A stretch of DNA of 64,000 nt, taken from Allobosea lupini. Its GTDB lineage: Bacteria; Pseudomonadota; Alphaproteobacteria; Rhizobiales; Beijerinckiaceae. Below the pieces are notes generated by a model. The model saw only the letters and a list, made by a program, of their open reading frames with translations, was not told the origin of the DNA and made no database searches. The position numbers and the translations under genes were made by a program. The stretch is from positions 159,302-223,301 of the forward strand of contig NZ_FOAN01000009.1 in assembly GCF_900109525.1 (NCBI RefSeq), in the 5' to 3' direction. Below, in pieces: positions 45,438 to 55,266 of the stretch (positions are counted from its first letter, which is position 1; the number at the start of each line of letters is the position of its first letter).

Positions 45438-46264
45438 ATGGACCTGGTGAAGCTCTATTTCCGCAGCCCTTCAGCCGTCATCGGCCTCGTGCTGCTCATC
45501 CTCGTCCTCGCCATGGCCGCCAGCGCCGACTACCTCTATCCGCGCGATCCGCTGGCGCTCGCCGGGCGACCGCTGATCTGGCCGTTCAGCAATCCGCGCT
45601 TCCTGCTCGGCACCGACAATTCCGGGCGCGACATCGCCGCCCAGATCTTCCATGGCGCGCGCATCTCGCTCCTGATCGGCGGCGTCGCGACGGTGATCTC
45701 GGTGATGATCGGCATCACCATCGGCGCGCTCGCCGGCTATTACGGCAGCTGGGTTGATACCGCGCTTATGCGCGTCACCGAGGCGTTCCAGACCCTGCCG
45801 AATTTCCTGCTGCTGCTGGTGCTGGTCGCGGTCTTCGGCTCGACCATCACCACCGTGACGGTCGCGATCGGCATCGTCTCCTGGCCCGCTTCGGCCCGGC
45901 TGACGCGGGCGGAGTTCCTGTCGCTGCGCAACCGCGAATTCGTGCAGGCGGGCCGGACGCTCGGTCTCAGGGATATGAGGCTGATCTTCGGCGAGATCCT
46001 GCCGAACGCGCTGCCGCCGGTGATCGTCTATGCCAGCGTCGTGATGGCGATCGCGATCCTGCTCGAAAGCGCGCTCGCCTTCCTCAAGCTCTCCGATCCG
46101 AACGTCGCCTCCTGGGGCAATCTGATCGGCGCCGGCCGCGACGTGCTGCGGGTGCAATGGTATGTCTCGGCCATTCCCGGCATCGCCATCCTCGTCACCG
46201 TGCTCGCCGTCTCGCTGGTCGGGCAGGGGCTCAACGACGCCCTCAATCCGAGGCTGAAGAGCCG

Positions 46265-46268
<4 letters not shown>
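45438..46268 (+). CDS. Peptide-type ABC transporter permease, DppC-like
   Basis: 276 residues. FLLGTDNSGRDIAAQIFHGA is the DppC family segment; the EAA loop is VQAGRTLGLRDMRLIFGEIL and the late region LESALAFLKLSDPNVASWGN is conserved. About six membrane segments. Its stop overlaps the ATPase start by 4 nt (ATGA). Confidence 0.92.
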
Positions 46269-47896
<1,628 letters not shown>

Positions 47897-48017
47897 TCTG
47901 GCGACGATAGGCGCAGATCGGAGCAGGTCGAGACACCGCTCTCCGGCGCTGTCCCGTCGTTTCAGCCCGGCATCCGTTGCCGAGGGCGCATCGCCGCTCT
48001 ATCCCTGACGAAAGACA

Positions 48018-48118
48018 AGAGCATTCTCGAGCGAAGCGGACACCGGTTCGCGCGAAGACAATGCGACAAAACAAGGACCTAGACCATTTCCGCGATTCGA
48101 AGAATTGCGGAATTGCTT
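48018..48118 (-). repeat. Family A palindromic element, copy 2 (reverse orientation)
   Basis: Reverse complement of the element at 5336: from AGAGCATTCTCGAGCG through CGGACACCGGTTCGCGCG to GCGGAATTGCTT. It lies in the 249 bp upstream of the GMC oxidoreductase gene, whose start is 28 bp away. Copy 3 follows that gene in the opposite orientation. Confidence 0.9.
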
Positions 48119-48145
48119 CAGGCGAACAGGGCAGGGCGGCGACCA

Positions 48146-49765
48146 ATGGCCGGCGAGATCAATATCGGCAGCTTCGACTACGTCGTCATCGGTGCCGGCT
48201 CGGCCGGCTGCGTGCTGGCCAACCGGCTCTCGGCCGATCGCCGCCGCAAGGTGCTGATCGTCGAGGCCGGCGGCAAGGACGACTGGATCTGGTTCCACAT
48301 CCCGGTCGGCTATCTCTACGCCATCGGCAATCCCCGCGCCGACTGGCTGTACCAGACCGAGGTCGAGGCCGGGCTCGGCGGCCGTGTCCTCGCCTATCCG
48401 CGCGGCAAGGTCGTCGGCGGCAGCTCGGCGATCAATGCGATGATCTACATGCGCGGACAGGCGGCCGACTATGACGGCTGGCGCCAACAGGGGCTGACCG
48501 GCTGGGGCTGGGACGATGTCCTGCCGCTCTTCCTCAAGCACGAGGACCATATCGCTCCGGACGGCCGCTTCCATCGCTCGGGCGGCGAGATGCGCGTCGA
48601 GCATCCGCGCGTGCGCTGGGACATCCTCGATGCGGTGCGCGACGCGGCCGAGGCAGCCGGCATCCGCAAGATCGACGATTTCAACACCGGCGACAACGAG
48701 GGTTCGTCCTATTTCCAGGTCACCCAGAAGCGCGGCCGGCGCTTCAGCGCGGCGCGCGCCTTCCTGGAGCCGGCGCTCGATCGCGACAACCTGCGGGTCG
48801 AGCTCGGCTGCATGGTCGAGCGCATCGTCGTCGAGGAGGGCCGCGCCACCGGTGTCGTGCTGACGCGGGGCGGCGAGCGCTATCTCGCCCAAGTCTCGGG
48901 CGAGGTGCTGCTCAGCGCCGGTTCCGTCGGCTCGCCTGCCATCCTCGAGCGCTCCGGCATCGGCGATGGCGAGCGCCTGAGCGGGCTCGGCATCGAGACC
49001 GTCCGGCATGCGCCCGGCGTCGGCGAGAACCTGCAGGACCATCTGCAGCTGCGGCCGATCTACAAGGTCGAGGGCGTGCGCACGCTCAACACCGACTATG
49101 CTAGGCTCTGGCGCCGGCCTTTGATGGCGCTGGAATATGCGGCGCGGCGCACCGGCCCGCTGACCATGGCACCCTCGCAGATGGGCGCCTTCGCCAGATC
49201 GGCGCCGCATTACGCCACGGCCAATCTCGAATTCCATTTCCAGCCGCTTTCGCTCGACAAATGGGGCGATGGGCTGCACCCGTTCGGCGCCTTCACCGCG
49301 AGCGTCTGCAATCTGCGCCCGTCGAGCCGCGGCAGCGTCCACCTCAAATCGGCCGATCCCGCCGCTGCGCCCGCGATCGCACCGAACTATCTCTCGACTG
49401 AAGAGGACCGGCAGGTCGCGGTCGATGCGCTGAAGCTCGCCCGCCGCATCGTCTCGCAAGCGCCGCTGGCGCGCTTCAGGCCGCAGGAATATCTGCCCGG
49501 GCCGGGCTATGACAGCGACGAGGCGCTGGCCGAGGTCGCGGGGCGGATCGGCACCACGATCTTCCATCCGGTCGGCACGGTGAAGATGGGCCGGGAGGAC
49601 GACGCCATGGCCGTGCTCGACGAGCGCCTGCGTGTCCGTGGAATCGCGGGCCTGCGCGTCATCGACGCCTCGGTGATGCCGGCGATCACCTCCGGCAACA
49701 CCGCCGCGCCAAGCATGATGATCGGCGAGAAGGGCGCGCAGATGGTGCGCGAGGACGCGCGCTAG
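48146..49765 (+). CDS. GMC family FAD oxidoreductase (choline/alcohol dehydrogenase-like)
   Basis: 539 residues from ATG 48146. The FAD-binding GAGSAGCVLANRLSAD (16-31) is followed by GMC signature 1 (YPRGKVVGGSSAINAMIYMR) near residue 90. Signature 2 (GSVGSPAILERSGIGDGERL) follows, then the active-site His in GTTIFHPVGTVKMG and the C-terminal NTAAPSMMIGEKGA. GMC enzymes oxidise alcohols such as choline, polyethylene glycol or long-chain alcohols. No betaine-aldehyde dehydrogenase is adjacent, so BetA identity is not supported. It is isolated and bracketed by inverted family A repeats; its TAG stop is formed by the right one. Confidence 0.92.
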   Translation: MAGEINIGSFDYVVIGAGSAGCVLANRLSADRRRKVLIVEAGGKDDWIWFHIPVGYLYAIGNPRADWLYQTEVEAGLGGRVLAYPRGKVVGGSSAINAMIYMRGQAADYDGWRQQGLTGWGWDDVLPLFLKHEDHIAPDGRFHRSGGEMRVEHPRVRWDILDAVRDAAEAAGIRKIDDFNTGDNEGSSYFQVTQKRGRRFSAARAFLEPALDRDNLRVELGCMVERIVVEEGRATGVVLTRGGERYLAQVSGEVLLSAGSVGSPAILERSGIGDGERLSGLGIETVRHAPGVGENLQDHLQLRPIYKVEGVRTLNTDYARLWRRPLMALEYAARRTGPLTMAPSQMGAFARSAPHYATANLEFHFQPLSLDKWGDGLHPFGAFTASVCNLRPSSRGSVHLKSADPAAAPAIAPNYLSTEEDRQVAVDALKLARRIVSQAPLARFRPQEYLPGPGYDSDEALAEVAGRIGTTIFHPVGTVKMGREDDAMAVLDERLRVRGIAGLRVIDASVMPAITSGNTAAPSMMIGEKGAQMVREDAR

Positions 49766-49865
49766 AGCAATTCCGCAGTTCTTCGAATCGCGGAAATATT
49801 CTTGGTCTTTGTTTTATCGCATTTTCTTCACGCGAACCGGTGTCCACTTCGCTCGAAAATGCTCT
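49764..49865 (+). repeat. Family A palindromic element, copy 3
   Basis: Starts AGAGCAATTCCGC, ends GAAAATGCTCT. The last 53 bp equal those of copy 1. Its first bases form the stop codon of the GMC gene. Confidence 0.93.
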
Positions 49866-50685
49866 GGCTAAGCCGATAGCCCCGCCGGCTTCCGCCGCGA
49901 GGGTCTGAAGGCGAGCGCGAGCCCAAGGGGTGCGCGGGGTCCGGTTGCGGCAGCGTTCCGCCGCCATGTCGAATGTCGATGTCGAAGTGTCGAGACGGCA
50001 GACGCTCACCGCCTCCGAACCCCGCGCGCGGTTCTCTTCAAGGAGCCTCGCCGGGCCTTCAGGTCGAGCAAGACCTGGCTTCGCCCGGACGAGGCCCCTC
50101 CGCCATTCCAGCCCGCGACGACTGTTCAGAACGGACACCGCTCTCCCGCCCGGCCGCACGATGCCTCGCGACAGCCCCCCTTGGTCGGGCGGGACGGGAA
50201 GAGAATACGACAGGTTTCGGGACCGGGGATTGATTGTGGCGTTATCCACGCGCGCCTCCGAGCGAGATCGACGGCCGGCGCAAAGCTCTTGGAACGGCGG
50301 GGCTGTCGTTCGCCGGGATGAGCGCCATGACGGAACGCTTTCCTGCGTGTGGTACGCAATGGCTGCAACTTGACGTTGAGGCAGCATGGTGTGTTCTTAG
50401 AGGGGGTCAGCAAGACCAAAAGGGGATCGCTGCGGCTCGGCGTCCGTGACATTCGGAAATTGCGTCCGAAGGCGATGGACCCATGCGTTGCGGCAAGTCC
50501 GCAACACAGCGCCGCGGACAACGGATGTGAACGGTGGTTCATGGCTCGCCGGGGCGCTGCGCGGTCGATTGCGGTTTGGTTGGGGGGATTTCGAGAGATT
50601 CGCGCGCTTCGCCGAGGCTGAGAAGCCGTGTTGCGTACGGCTTGCTGCGCGCCTGCGTGCCAGCACGGCGCTTGTCCCGGTCGCC
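49866..50685. other. Gene-poor stretch
   Basis: About 820 bp after repeat copy 3 without an ORF I would call. ORFs in several frames here have unusual compositions (many Arg, Ser, Pro, Cys), no ribosome-binding sites and no recognised domain. Base composition is less biased at third positions than in neighbouring genes. It may hold decayed genes or a non-coding RNA, but I cannot show either. Confidence 0.5.
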
Positions 50686-50910
50686 ATGGTGCTCGCCGGC
50701 CCGGCGCCGGCCGATGGTGGTGCCGGCGGCGGGGCAATGGACGGCAGCCTGAACCTGATAGCGGGCGGAGCAGGCGGAGCCGATAATCCCACTGCTCCCG
50801 GTGGCACCGGCATGGCCGGCCGCGACACCGGCATTGGCGCCAGCGGCGGCGGTTGTGCTCACGGCGAAGCGAAGGGAAGGCCAGGCGCGGGGACCGACCC
50901 GAGACGCTGA
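50686..50910 (+). CDS. Possible small Gly-rich protein
   Basis: 74 residues from ATG 50686: VLAGPAPADGGAGGGAMDG, then GGAGGADNPTAPGGTGMAG, then GASGGG. The frame extends upstream to give a hydrophobic stretch (TALVPVAMVLAG), so an unrecognised upstream start could make it secreted. Rhizobiales have many short secreted Gly-rich proteins of this look, but there is no domain and no good ribosome-binding site. Low confidence; it may be non-coding. Confidence 0.22.
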   Translation: MVLAGPAPADGGAGGGAMDGSLNLIAGGAGGADNPTAPGGTGMAGRDTGIGASGGGCAHGEAKGRPGAGTDPRR

Positions 50911-50925
50911 ACTCCCGCCAAGCAA

Positions 50926-50962
50926 GAAAAAAGCCCGGCCAGATCGGCCGGGCCTCTTTCTT
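50926..50962 (-). terminator. Bidirectional terminator, mainly for the cupin gene
   Basis: Stem GCCCGGCC (50933-50940) with GGCCGGGC (50946-50953). A-rich AAGAAAAAA on the left gives a T-run in minus-strand RNA just after the cupin stop (50987), and CTCTTTCTTCTT lies on the right for plus-strand transcripts. Confidence 0.85.
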
Positions 50963-50986
50963 CTTGCGAATAGGGCTTTGAGCCGC

Positions 50987-51493
50987 TCAGGCGGCGAGGC
51001 CGCCCTGCGAGCCGCGATCACCGCGCAGCATGTTGCGCAGCTGGTAGGCGAGGGCGACCGGCGCCGGCAGGCGTTTGCGGCAGAAGGCGATCTTGCGGAC
51101 GTAAGTGTCGATCCGCCAGGTCGCCCAGGTCTTTCCGGCGAAGTAGGCGATGTCGCCCTGGCGCAGTGTCCGCTCCGAGCCGTCCTGCGCGGTGACGTGC
51201 ACCTCGCCTTCCAGGATCATCACGGTCTCGTCCCAGTCGAAGAACCAGCGGAACTCGCCGGCAGTGCAATCCCAGACCGCCGTTGAGGCAGCGTCGTCGC
51301 CGCTGCGCGAATGCAGGCCGACGCGGGCCATCGGCTCGCCGGCGAGGATCCAGGACGGCTCGATCGGGGCCGGCTCCATCGGCAGGGCGTCCAGCGCATG
51401 CGACACCACCGGCGTCTGCTCGACCGGAACGGCCAGCGGAATCTGTCTGAGCATCATGGCGGCCGCGCCGGCGAGCATCATCTTCAAGGCCAT
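50987..51493 (-). CDS. Cupin-domain protein (DUF861/cupin_3-like)
   Basis: 168 residues from the ATG preceded by AGGGAGA. The N-terminus (ALKMMLAGAAAMMLRQIPLA) is hydrophobic but ends without a clear cleavage site. The cupin barrel: TAVWDCTAGEFRWFFDWDET, VMILEGEVHVTAQDGSERTL, RQGDIAYFAGKTWATWRIDT. Proteins of this type include enzymes of ureidoglycine or amino-acid derivatives, but many have no known activity; the canonical His metal ligands are not obvious here. Monocistronic with its own terminator. Confidence 0.82.
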   Translation of the reverse strand: MALKMMLAGAAAMMLRQIPLAVPVEQTPVVSHALDALPMEPAPIEPSWILAGEPMARVGLHSRSGDDAASTAVWDCTAGEFRWFFDWDETVMILEGEVHVTAQDGSERTLRQGDIAYFAGKTWATWRIDTYVRKIAFCRKRLPAPVALAYQLRNMLRGDRGSQGGLAA

Positions 51494-51624
51494 CGATATC
51501 TCCCTAAAATCGCGGGAGATCATAGGGAGGAGGGGTAAAGGCGGCCCTCGCGATTTCCTTACATTTGTAGGGACCCGGTGGCGGCTCGGGTAACCCTCCC
51601 AAGCCGCTCTTCGCAACGTCGCTT

Positions 51625-52653
51625 TCAGGCGCGATCGACCGCGATGATCGCCTCGGCAAAGGCGGCGGGAGCCTCCTGCGGCAGGTTGTGGCCGATGCCG
51701 CCATCGAGCGTCCGGTGTCGATACCAGCCGGAGAACTTCCGGGCATAGGCGGCAGGATCGGGGTGCGGCGCGCCGTTCGCGTCGCCTTCCAGGGTGAATG
51801 TCGGCACGGAGATCACCGGGAAGGCTGCAAGCTTGCTCTCCAGGGCATCGAACTGCGGCTCGCCCTGCGCCAGGCCGAGGCGCCAGCGGTAATTGTGGAT
51901 CGAGATCGCGACATGGTCTGGATTGTCGAAGGCCGTTGCCGAGCGCGCAAAGACCGCGTCGTCGAATGCCCACTTGGGCGAGGCTGTCTCCCAGATCAGG
52001 CGGGCGAAATCGCGGGTATTCTTCGCGTAGCCGGCTGCGCCCCGCTCGGTGGCGAAATAGAACTGGTACCACCATTGCTGCTCGGCCTTCGGCGGCAACG
52101 GCGCCTCGTTCAGCTTCTGGCCGCCGATCAGGTAGCCGCTGACGGAGACCAGCCCCTTGACGCGCTGCGGCCAGAGCGCCGCGACGATGCAGGCCGTGCG
52201 CGCGCCCCAGTCGCAGCCGCCGAGCAGGACCTTGTCGAGCTTAAGCGCATCCATCAGCGCGATCACGTCGACGGCGAGCGCCGTCTGCTGGCCGTTGCGC
52301 GGCGTATCGGCGGAGAGGAAACGGGTTCCGCCATAGCCGCGCAGGGACGGCACGATCACCCGGTATCCCGCCTTGGCGAGAAGCGGCGCGACGTCGACAT
52401 AGGTGTGGATGTCATAGGGCCAGCCATGCAGCAGGATGACGGCCGGGCCATCGGCCGGCCCCTGCTCGGCATAGGAGATGCTGAGCACGCCTGCGTCGAT
52501 CTGCTTGAGGGTGCCGAAGGACGACAGCGCAGGCGAAGCCGCCAAGGCTGACCGGTTCAGACCGAGCCCGGCTGCCGCGACTGCTGTGGCCATGGCACCG
52601 ATGAAGAGGCGGCGGCTGGGATCGAGGGGGCCGAGAGCTTTGGTCTTGTCCAT
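51625..52653 (-). CDS. Tat-exported alpha/beta hydrolase, epoxide-hydrolase-like
   Basis: 342 residues. The start carries a twin-arginine motif (SRRLFIGAMATAVAAAGLGL), so export is by Tat. Then comes the alpha/beta-hydrolase fold: HGWPYDIHTY (oxyanion hole), the nucleophile region LGGCDWGARTACIVAALWP with Asp as in epoxide hydrolases, a lid region rich in aromatic residues (WWYQFYFATERGAAGY), and the catalytic His in GGIGHNLPQEAPAAF. The usual GHDWG has Cys in place of His (GCDWG). Hydrolysis of an epoxide or haloalkane-like substrate is plausible; substrate unknown. Confidence 0.85.
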   Translation of the reverse strand: MDKTKALGPLDPSRRLFIGAMATAVAAAGLGLNRSALAASPALSSFGTLKQIDAGVLSISYAEQGPADGPAVILLHGWPYDIHTYVDVAPLLAKAGYRVIVPSLRGYGGTRFLSADTPRNGQQTALAVDVIALMDALKLDKVLLGGCDWGARTACIVAALWPQRVKGLVSVSGYLIGGQKLNEAPLPPKAEQQWWYQFYFATERGAAGYAKNTRDFARLIWETASPKWAFDDAVFARSATAFDNPDHVAISIHNYRWRLGLAQGEPQFDALESKLAAFPVISVPTFTLEGDANGAPHPDPAAYARKFSGWYRHRTLDGGIGHNLPQEAPAAFAEAIIAVDRA

Positions 52654-52733
52654 GGTGGCGATGCCTTCTGCGCTGGGATGGTCAGGTAAGGAGGCGCCGG
52701 CGGAGATCTCCGCGCGGCGCCGTCCGGTAAGGC

Positions 52734-53150
52734 TCAGACGAGGTTGATCTCGACGTCGATGTTGCCGCGCGTCGCCTTGGAGTAGGGGCAGGTCTGGTGC
52801 GCGGCATCGACCAGAGCCCGGGCCGTCTCGCGATCCAGCCCTGGCAGGGCGACGTTCAGGCGAGCCTGCAGGACATAACCGCGCTCGCCATGGCGCAGGT
52901 CGATTTCGGCGTCGACAGCAGTCTCGGCGGGCACCGCGACCTTGCGCTCGCGCGCCGCCAAGCCGATCGCGCCGATGAAGCAGGCCGACCAGCCGGCGGC
53001 GAAGAGCTGCTCGGGATTGGTGCCGACGCCGGGAGCGCCGGGCGAGGTCAGCTTGACGTCGAGGCGGCCATCCGAGCTGCGGGCAGCGCCGTCGCGACCG
53101 CCGGTGGTGTGGGTGCGGCCGGTGTAGAGAACCTTGTCGGTGGAGGGCAT
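52734..53150 (-). CDS. ohr: Organic hydroperoxide resistance protein Ohr (OsmC family)
   Basis: 138 residues, normal length. Catalytic cysteines are in AAGWSACFIGAIG (Cys57) and HQTCPYSKATRGNIDV (Cys121). The N-terminus VLYTGRTHTTGGRDGAARSS and PEQLFAAGWSAC are diagnostic. It reduces organic hydroperoxides with a lipoyl-type reductant. It is divergent from ohrR, and the intervening 149 bp hold two palindromic operators. Confidence 0.96.
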   Translation of the reverse strand: MPSTDKVLYTGRTHTTGGRDGAARSSDGRLDVKLTSPGAPGVGTNPEQLFAAGWSACFIGAIGLAARERKVAVPAETAVDAEIDLRHGERGYVLQARLNVALPGLDRETARALVDAAHQTCPYSKATRGNIDVEINLV

Positions 53151-53176
53151 GTCGGGCTTCCTTGTATGATTTAGAT

Positions 53177-53254
53177 CGCATCCGATCTAATCGGATGCGG
53201 CTCTATATGTGAAGCAAGGACACGATGTCAACACTTCCGATTTAATCGGATGCG
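53177..53254. promoter_or_regulatory. OhrR operator pair between ohr and ohrR
   Basis: Site 1 is a perfect 10-bp inverted repeat, CGCATCCGAT-CTA-ATCGGATGCG (53177-53199). Site 2, 53235-53254, is TTCCGAT-TTA-ATCGGATGCG, with a full right half and shorter left half. The right halves are identical. Both lie between the divergent starts, as expected for MarR-type OhrR repressing both genes. Confidence 0.85.
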
Positions 53255-53299
53255 ATATATATCAGGGTGGCGATGACGCACTCACGATGAGGCTCGACC

Positions 53300-53788
53300 A
53301 TGCCCGCTCCGACCCAAGACGATCCGAAGGTGCCCAGGCTGGCGGATTTTCTCTGCTTCGCGATCTATTCGGCCAATCTGGCCTATGGGCGCGCCTACAA
53401 GCCGATCCTCGACGAACTCGGCCTGACCTACACCCAGTACATCGCGATCATCGCGCTGTCGGAGGAGGACAATCAGAGCGTCGGCGGCCTGGGCGAGAAG
53501 CTGTTCCTGGAATCGAACACGCTGACCCCGATCCTGAAGAAGCTCGAAGCGCTCGGCTATATCCGCCGCCGGCGCGACCCGGCCGATGAGCGCCAGGTGC
53601 GCGTCAGCCTGACGCCGGAGGGGCGCAAACTCAGGGAGAAGGCGCTGCCGATGAACCTGGTGGCGGCCGCCGGACTCGGCGAGGATTTTCCGGTGGTGCA
53701 GAAGGCTGTGGTCAGGCTGCGGGAGAATCTGCGGCGTGCCGCGCGCGGGCAGGAGACGACGGCGGCTGGGGCGGCCGAGGCCGAATAG
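53300..53788 (+). CDS. ohrR: MarR-family redox repressor OhrR
   Basis: 162 residues. The peroxide-sensing Cys is Cys19 in LADFLCFAIYSANLAYGRAY, and the wing-helix domain is ALSEEDNQSVGGLGEKLFLE then SNTLTPILKKLEALGYIRRR. DPADERQVRVSLTPEGRKL is the MarR wing. Oxidation of the Cys releases it from DNA and induces ohr. No second Cys is present in the protein, so it is probably the one-Cys type using an external thiol. Divergent from ohr, with operators between. Confidence 0.93.
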   Translation: MPAPTQDDPKVPRLADFLCFAIYSANLAYGRAYKPILDELGLTYTQYIAIIALSEEDNQSVGGLGEKLFLESNTLTPILKKLEALGYIRRRRDPADERQVRVSLTPEGRKLREKALPMNLVAAAGLGEDFPVVQKAVVRLRENLRRAARGQETTAAGAAEAE

Positions 53789-53806
53789 GCGTTAGGCAGG
53801 CGTGTT

Positions 53807-53900
53807 CGTCATGGTCGGGCTTGTCCCGACCATCCACGTCTTCCTTCCTGCTGCGCGGTGTTCAAGACGTGGATGCTCGCCACAAGGGCGAGCATGACGA
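53807..53900 (+). repeat. Family B palindromic element, copy 2
   Basis: CGTCATGGTCGGGCTTGTCC...ACCATCCACGTCTT, then GACGTGGATGCTCGCC...GGGCGAGCATGACGA. Lies between the convergent ohrR and aminotransferase genes; in the same orientation as the 57123 copy. Confidence 0.93.
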
Positions 53901-53928
53901 GGTGTGACTAGCTGCTTCTTTGCGACGC

Positions 53929-55116
53929 TCAAGCGACAGCCTTCGCCTGATTGCCGGACTCGGAGCCTTCAAACTCAGCCATCGCCGCGGCCACGCCGCC
54001 ACTACGATGGGGCACGCCCGCCGCGGCAAGACCCATCTCGACGCCAGAGAGGGCGCCGAGCAGAGCGAGCTCATTGCACTCGCCGAGATGGCCGATGCGG
54101 AAGACCTTGCCGGCGACCTTGCCGAGGCCGGAGCCGAGCGAGATGTTGTACTTCTCCAGCGCGATCTTGCGGAAGCGGTCGGCGTCATGGCTCGGCGGCA
54201 TCAGGACGGCGGTGAGCACAGGCGAGTGCTCGGCCGGATTCTGGCAGAGCACCTCGAGCCCCCAGGCCTTGACGGCGGCACGGCAGGCGCTGGCGAGGCG
54301 CTGGTGGCGGGAAAAGACGTTGTCGAGGCCTTCCTCCCGCAGCATGGCGAGTGCCTCCTTCAGCCCGTAGAGGAGGTTTGTCGCCGGCGTGTAGGGGAAG
54401 AAGCCGCCGGCGTTGATCTTGATCATCTCCTGCCAGTCCCAGAAGGAGCGCGGCAGCGTGTTGCTCTTCGAAGCCGCCAGCGCCTTCTCCGAGACGGCGT
54501 TGAAGCTGAGGCCAGGCGGCAGCATCAGGCCCTTCTGCGAGCCCGATACGGTGACGTCGACCTGCCATTCGTCATGGCGGTAGTCGACCGAGGCGAGCGA
54601 GGAGATGGTGTCGACCATGAACAGGGCCGGGTGCCCGGCAGCGTCGATCGCCTTGCGGATCTCGGCGACGCGGCTGGTCGCGCCGGTCGAGGTCTCGTTG
54701 TGGACGACCATCACCGCCTTGATCTGGCGGGACTTGTCCTCGGAGAGACGTGCCTCGATCGCGGCCGGATCGGCGCCACGGCGCCAATCGCCCGGGATGA
54801 GCTCCACCTCGACGCCGAATCGCGTGGCGATCGTCTTCCACAAGGTCGCGAAATGGCCGGTCTCGGCCATCAGCACGGTGTCGCCGGGGGAGAGGGTGTT
54901 GACGATCGCCGCTTCCCAGGCACCGGTGCCTGAAGAGGGATAGATCACCACCGGCTGCTTCGTCTTGAAGACGGCCTTGCTGCCGTCGAGGACCTCCTTG
55001 CCGAGCGCGGCGAACTCGGCGCTGCGATGATCGATGATCGGCATAGCGATGGCGCGCAGGATGCGGTCCGGAATCGGGCTCGGGCCGGGGATGTGCAGGA
55101 AGTGACGCCCTTGCAT
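53929..55116 (-). CDS. Serine-glyoxylate-type aminotransferase
   Basis: 395 residues. A class V PLP aminotransferase: GRHFLHIPGPSPIPDRILRA at the N-terminus, YPSSGTGAWEAA, the PLP Asp in ALFMVDTISSLASVDYR and the PLP lysine Lys195 in VSGSQKGLMLPPG. This is the pattern of serine/alanine-glyoxylate aminotransferases, which make glycine from glyoxylate. An Asp-glyoxylate role like BhcA cannot be excluded by sequence alone, but the other Bhc genes are absent. It is divergent from a GntR gene, and shares a motif with tctC, pointing to use of glyoxylate made by the dehydrogenase at 59326. Confidence 0.88.
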   Translation of the reverse strand: MQGRHFLHIPGPSPIPDRILRAIAMPIIDHRSAEFAALGKEVLDGSKAVFKTKQPVVIYPSSGTGAWEAAIVNTLSPGDTVLMAETGHFATLWKTIATRFGVEVELIPGDWRRGADPAAIEARLSEDKSRQIKAVMVVHNETSTGATSRVAEIRKAIDAAGHPALFMVDTISSLASVDYRHDEWQVDVTVSGSQKGLMLPPGLSFNAVSEKALAASKSNTLPRSFWDWQEMIKINAGGFFPYTPATNLLYGLKEALAMLREEGLDNVFSRHQRLASACRAAVKAWGLEVLCQNPAEHSPVLTAVLMPPSHDADRFRKIALEKYNISLGSGLGKVAGKVFRIGHLGECNELALLGALSGVEMGLAAAGVPHRSGGVAAAMAEFEGSESGNQAKAVA

Positions 55117-55168
55117 GATCTTGTTTTCCTCCCGTCAGGGCTTGAGCGCCGCAGCGCCATTGCTGATC

Positions 55169-55180
55169 ATTTTGCATTCA
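55169..55180 (-). promoter_or_regulatory. Candidate operator TGAATGCAAAAT upstream of the aminotransferase gene
   Basis: On the minus strand (the direction of the aminotransferase gene) this reads TGAATGCAAAAT, 52 bp before its ATG. The identical 12-mer precedes tctC at 56040-56051 in the same orientation to transcription. Confidence 0.6.
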
Positions 55181-55266
55181 TTTTTTGGAAGATCAACTGC
55201 GGTATGGTATGCCGATGATCGACAATCGGGCTCGACAGCTGGTCCGAGCCGACTTAGCGATGATGC

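Noticed and set aside
48146..49765. Choline dehydrogenase BetA
   Set aside because: GMC motifs alone do not specify choline, and no betB, betI or choline transporter is nearby.
48018..49865. Composite transposon around the GMC gene
   Set aside because: No transposase, no target-site duplication outside the outer ends, and the family A element also occurs alone at 5336. Kept only as an observation about inverted bracketing.
53929..55116. BhcA of the beta-hydroxyaspartate cycle
   Set aside because: The sequence is compatible, but no beta-hydroxyaspartate aldolase, dehydratase or iminosuccinate reductase is in the window; serine-glyoxylate type is the simpler call.
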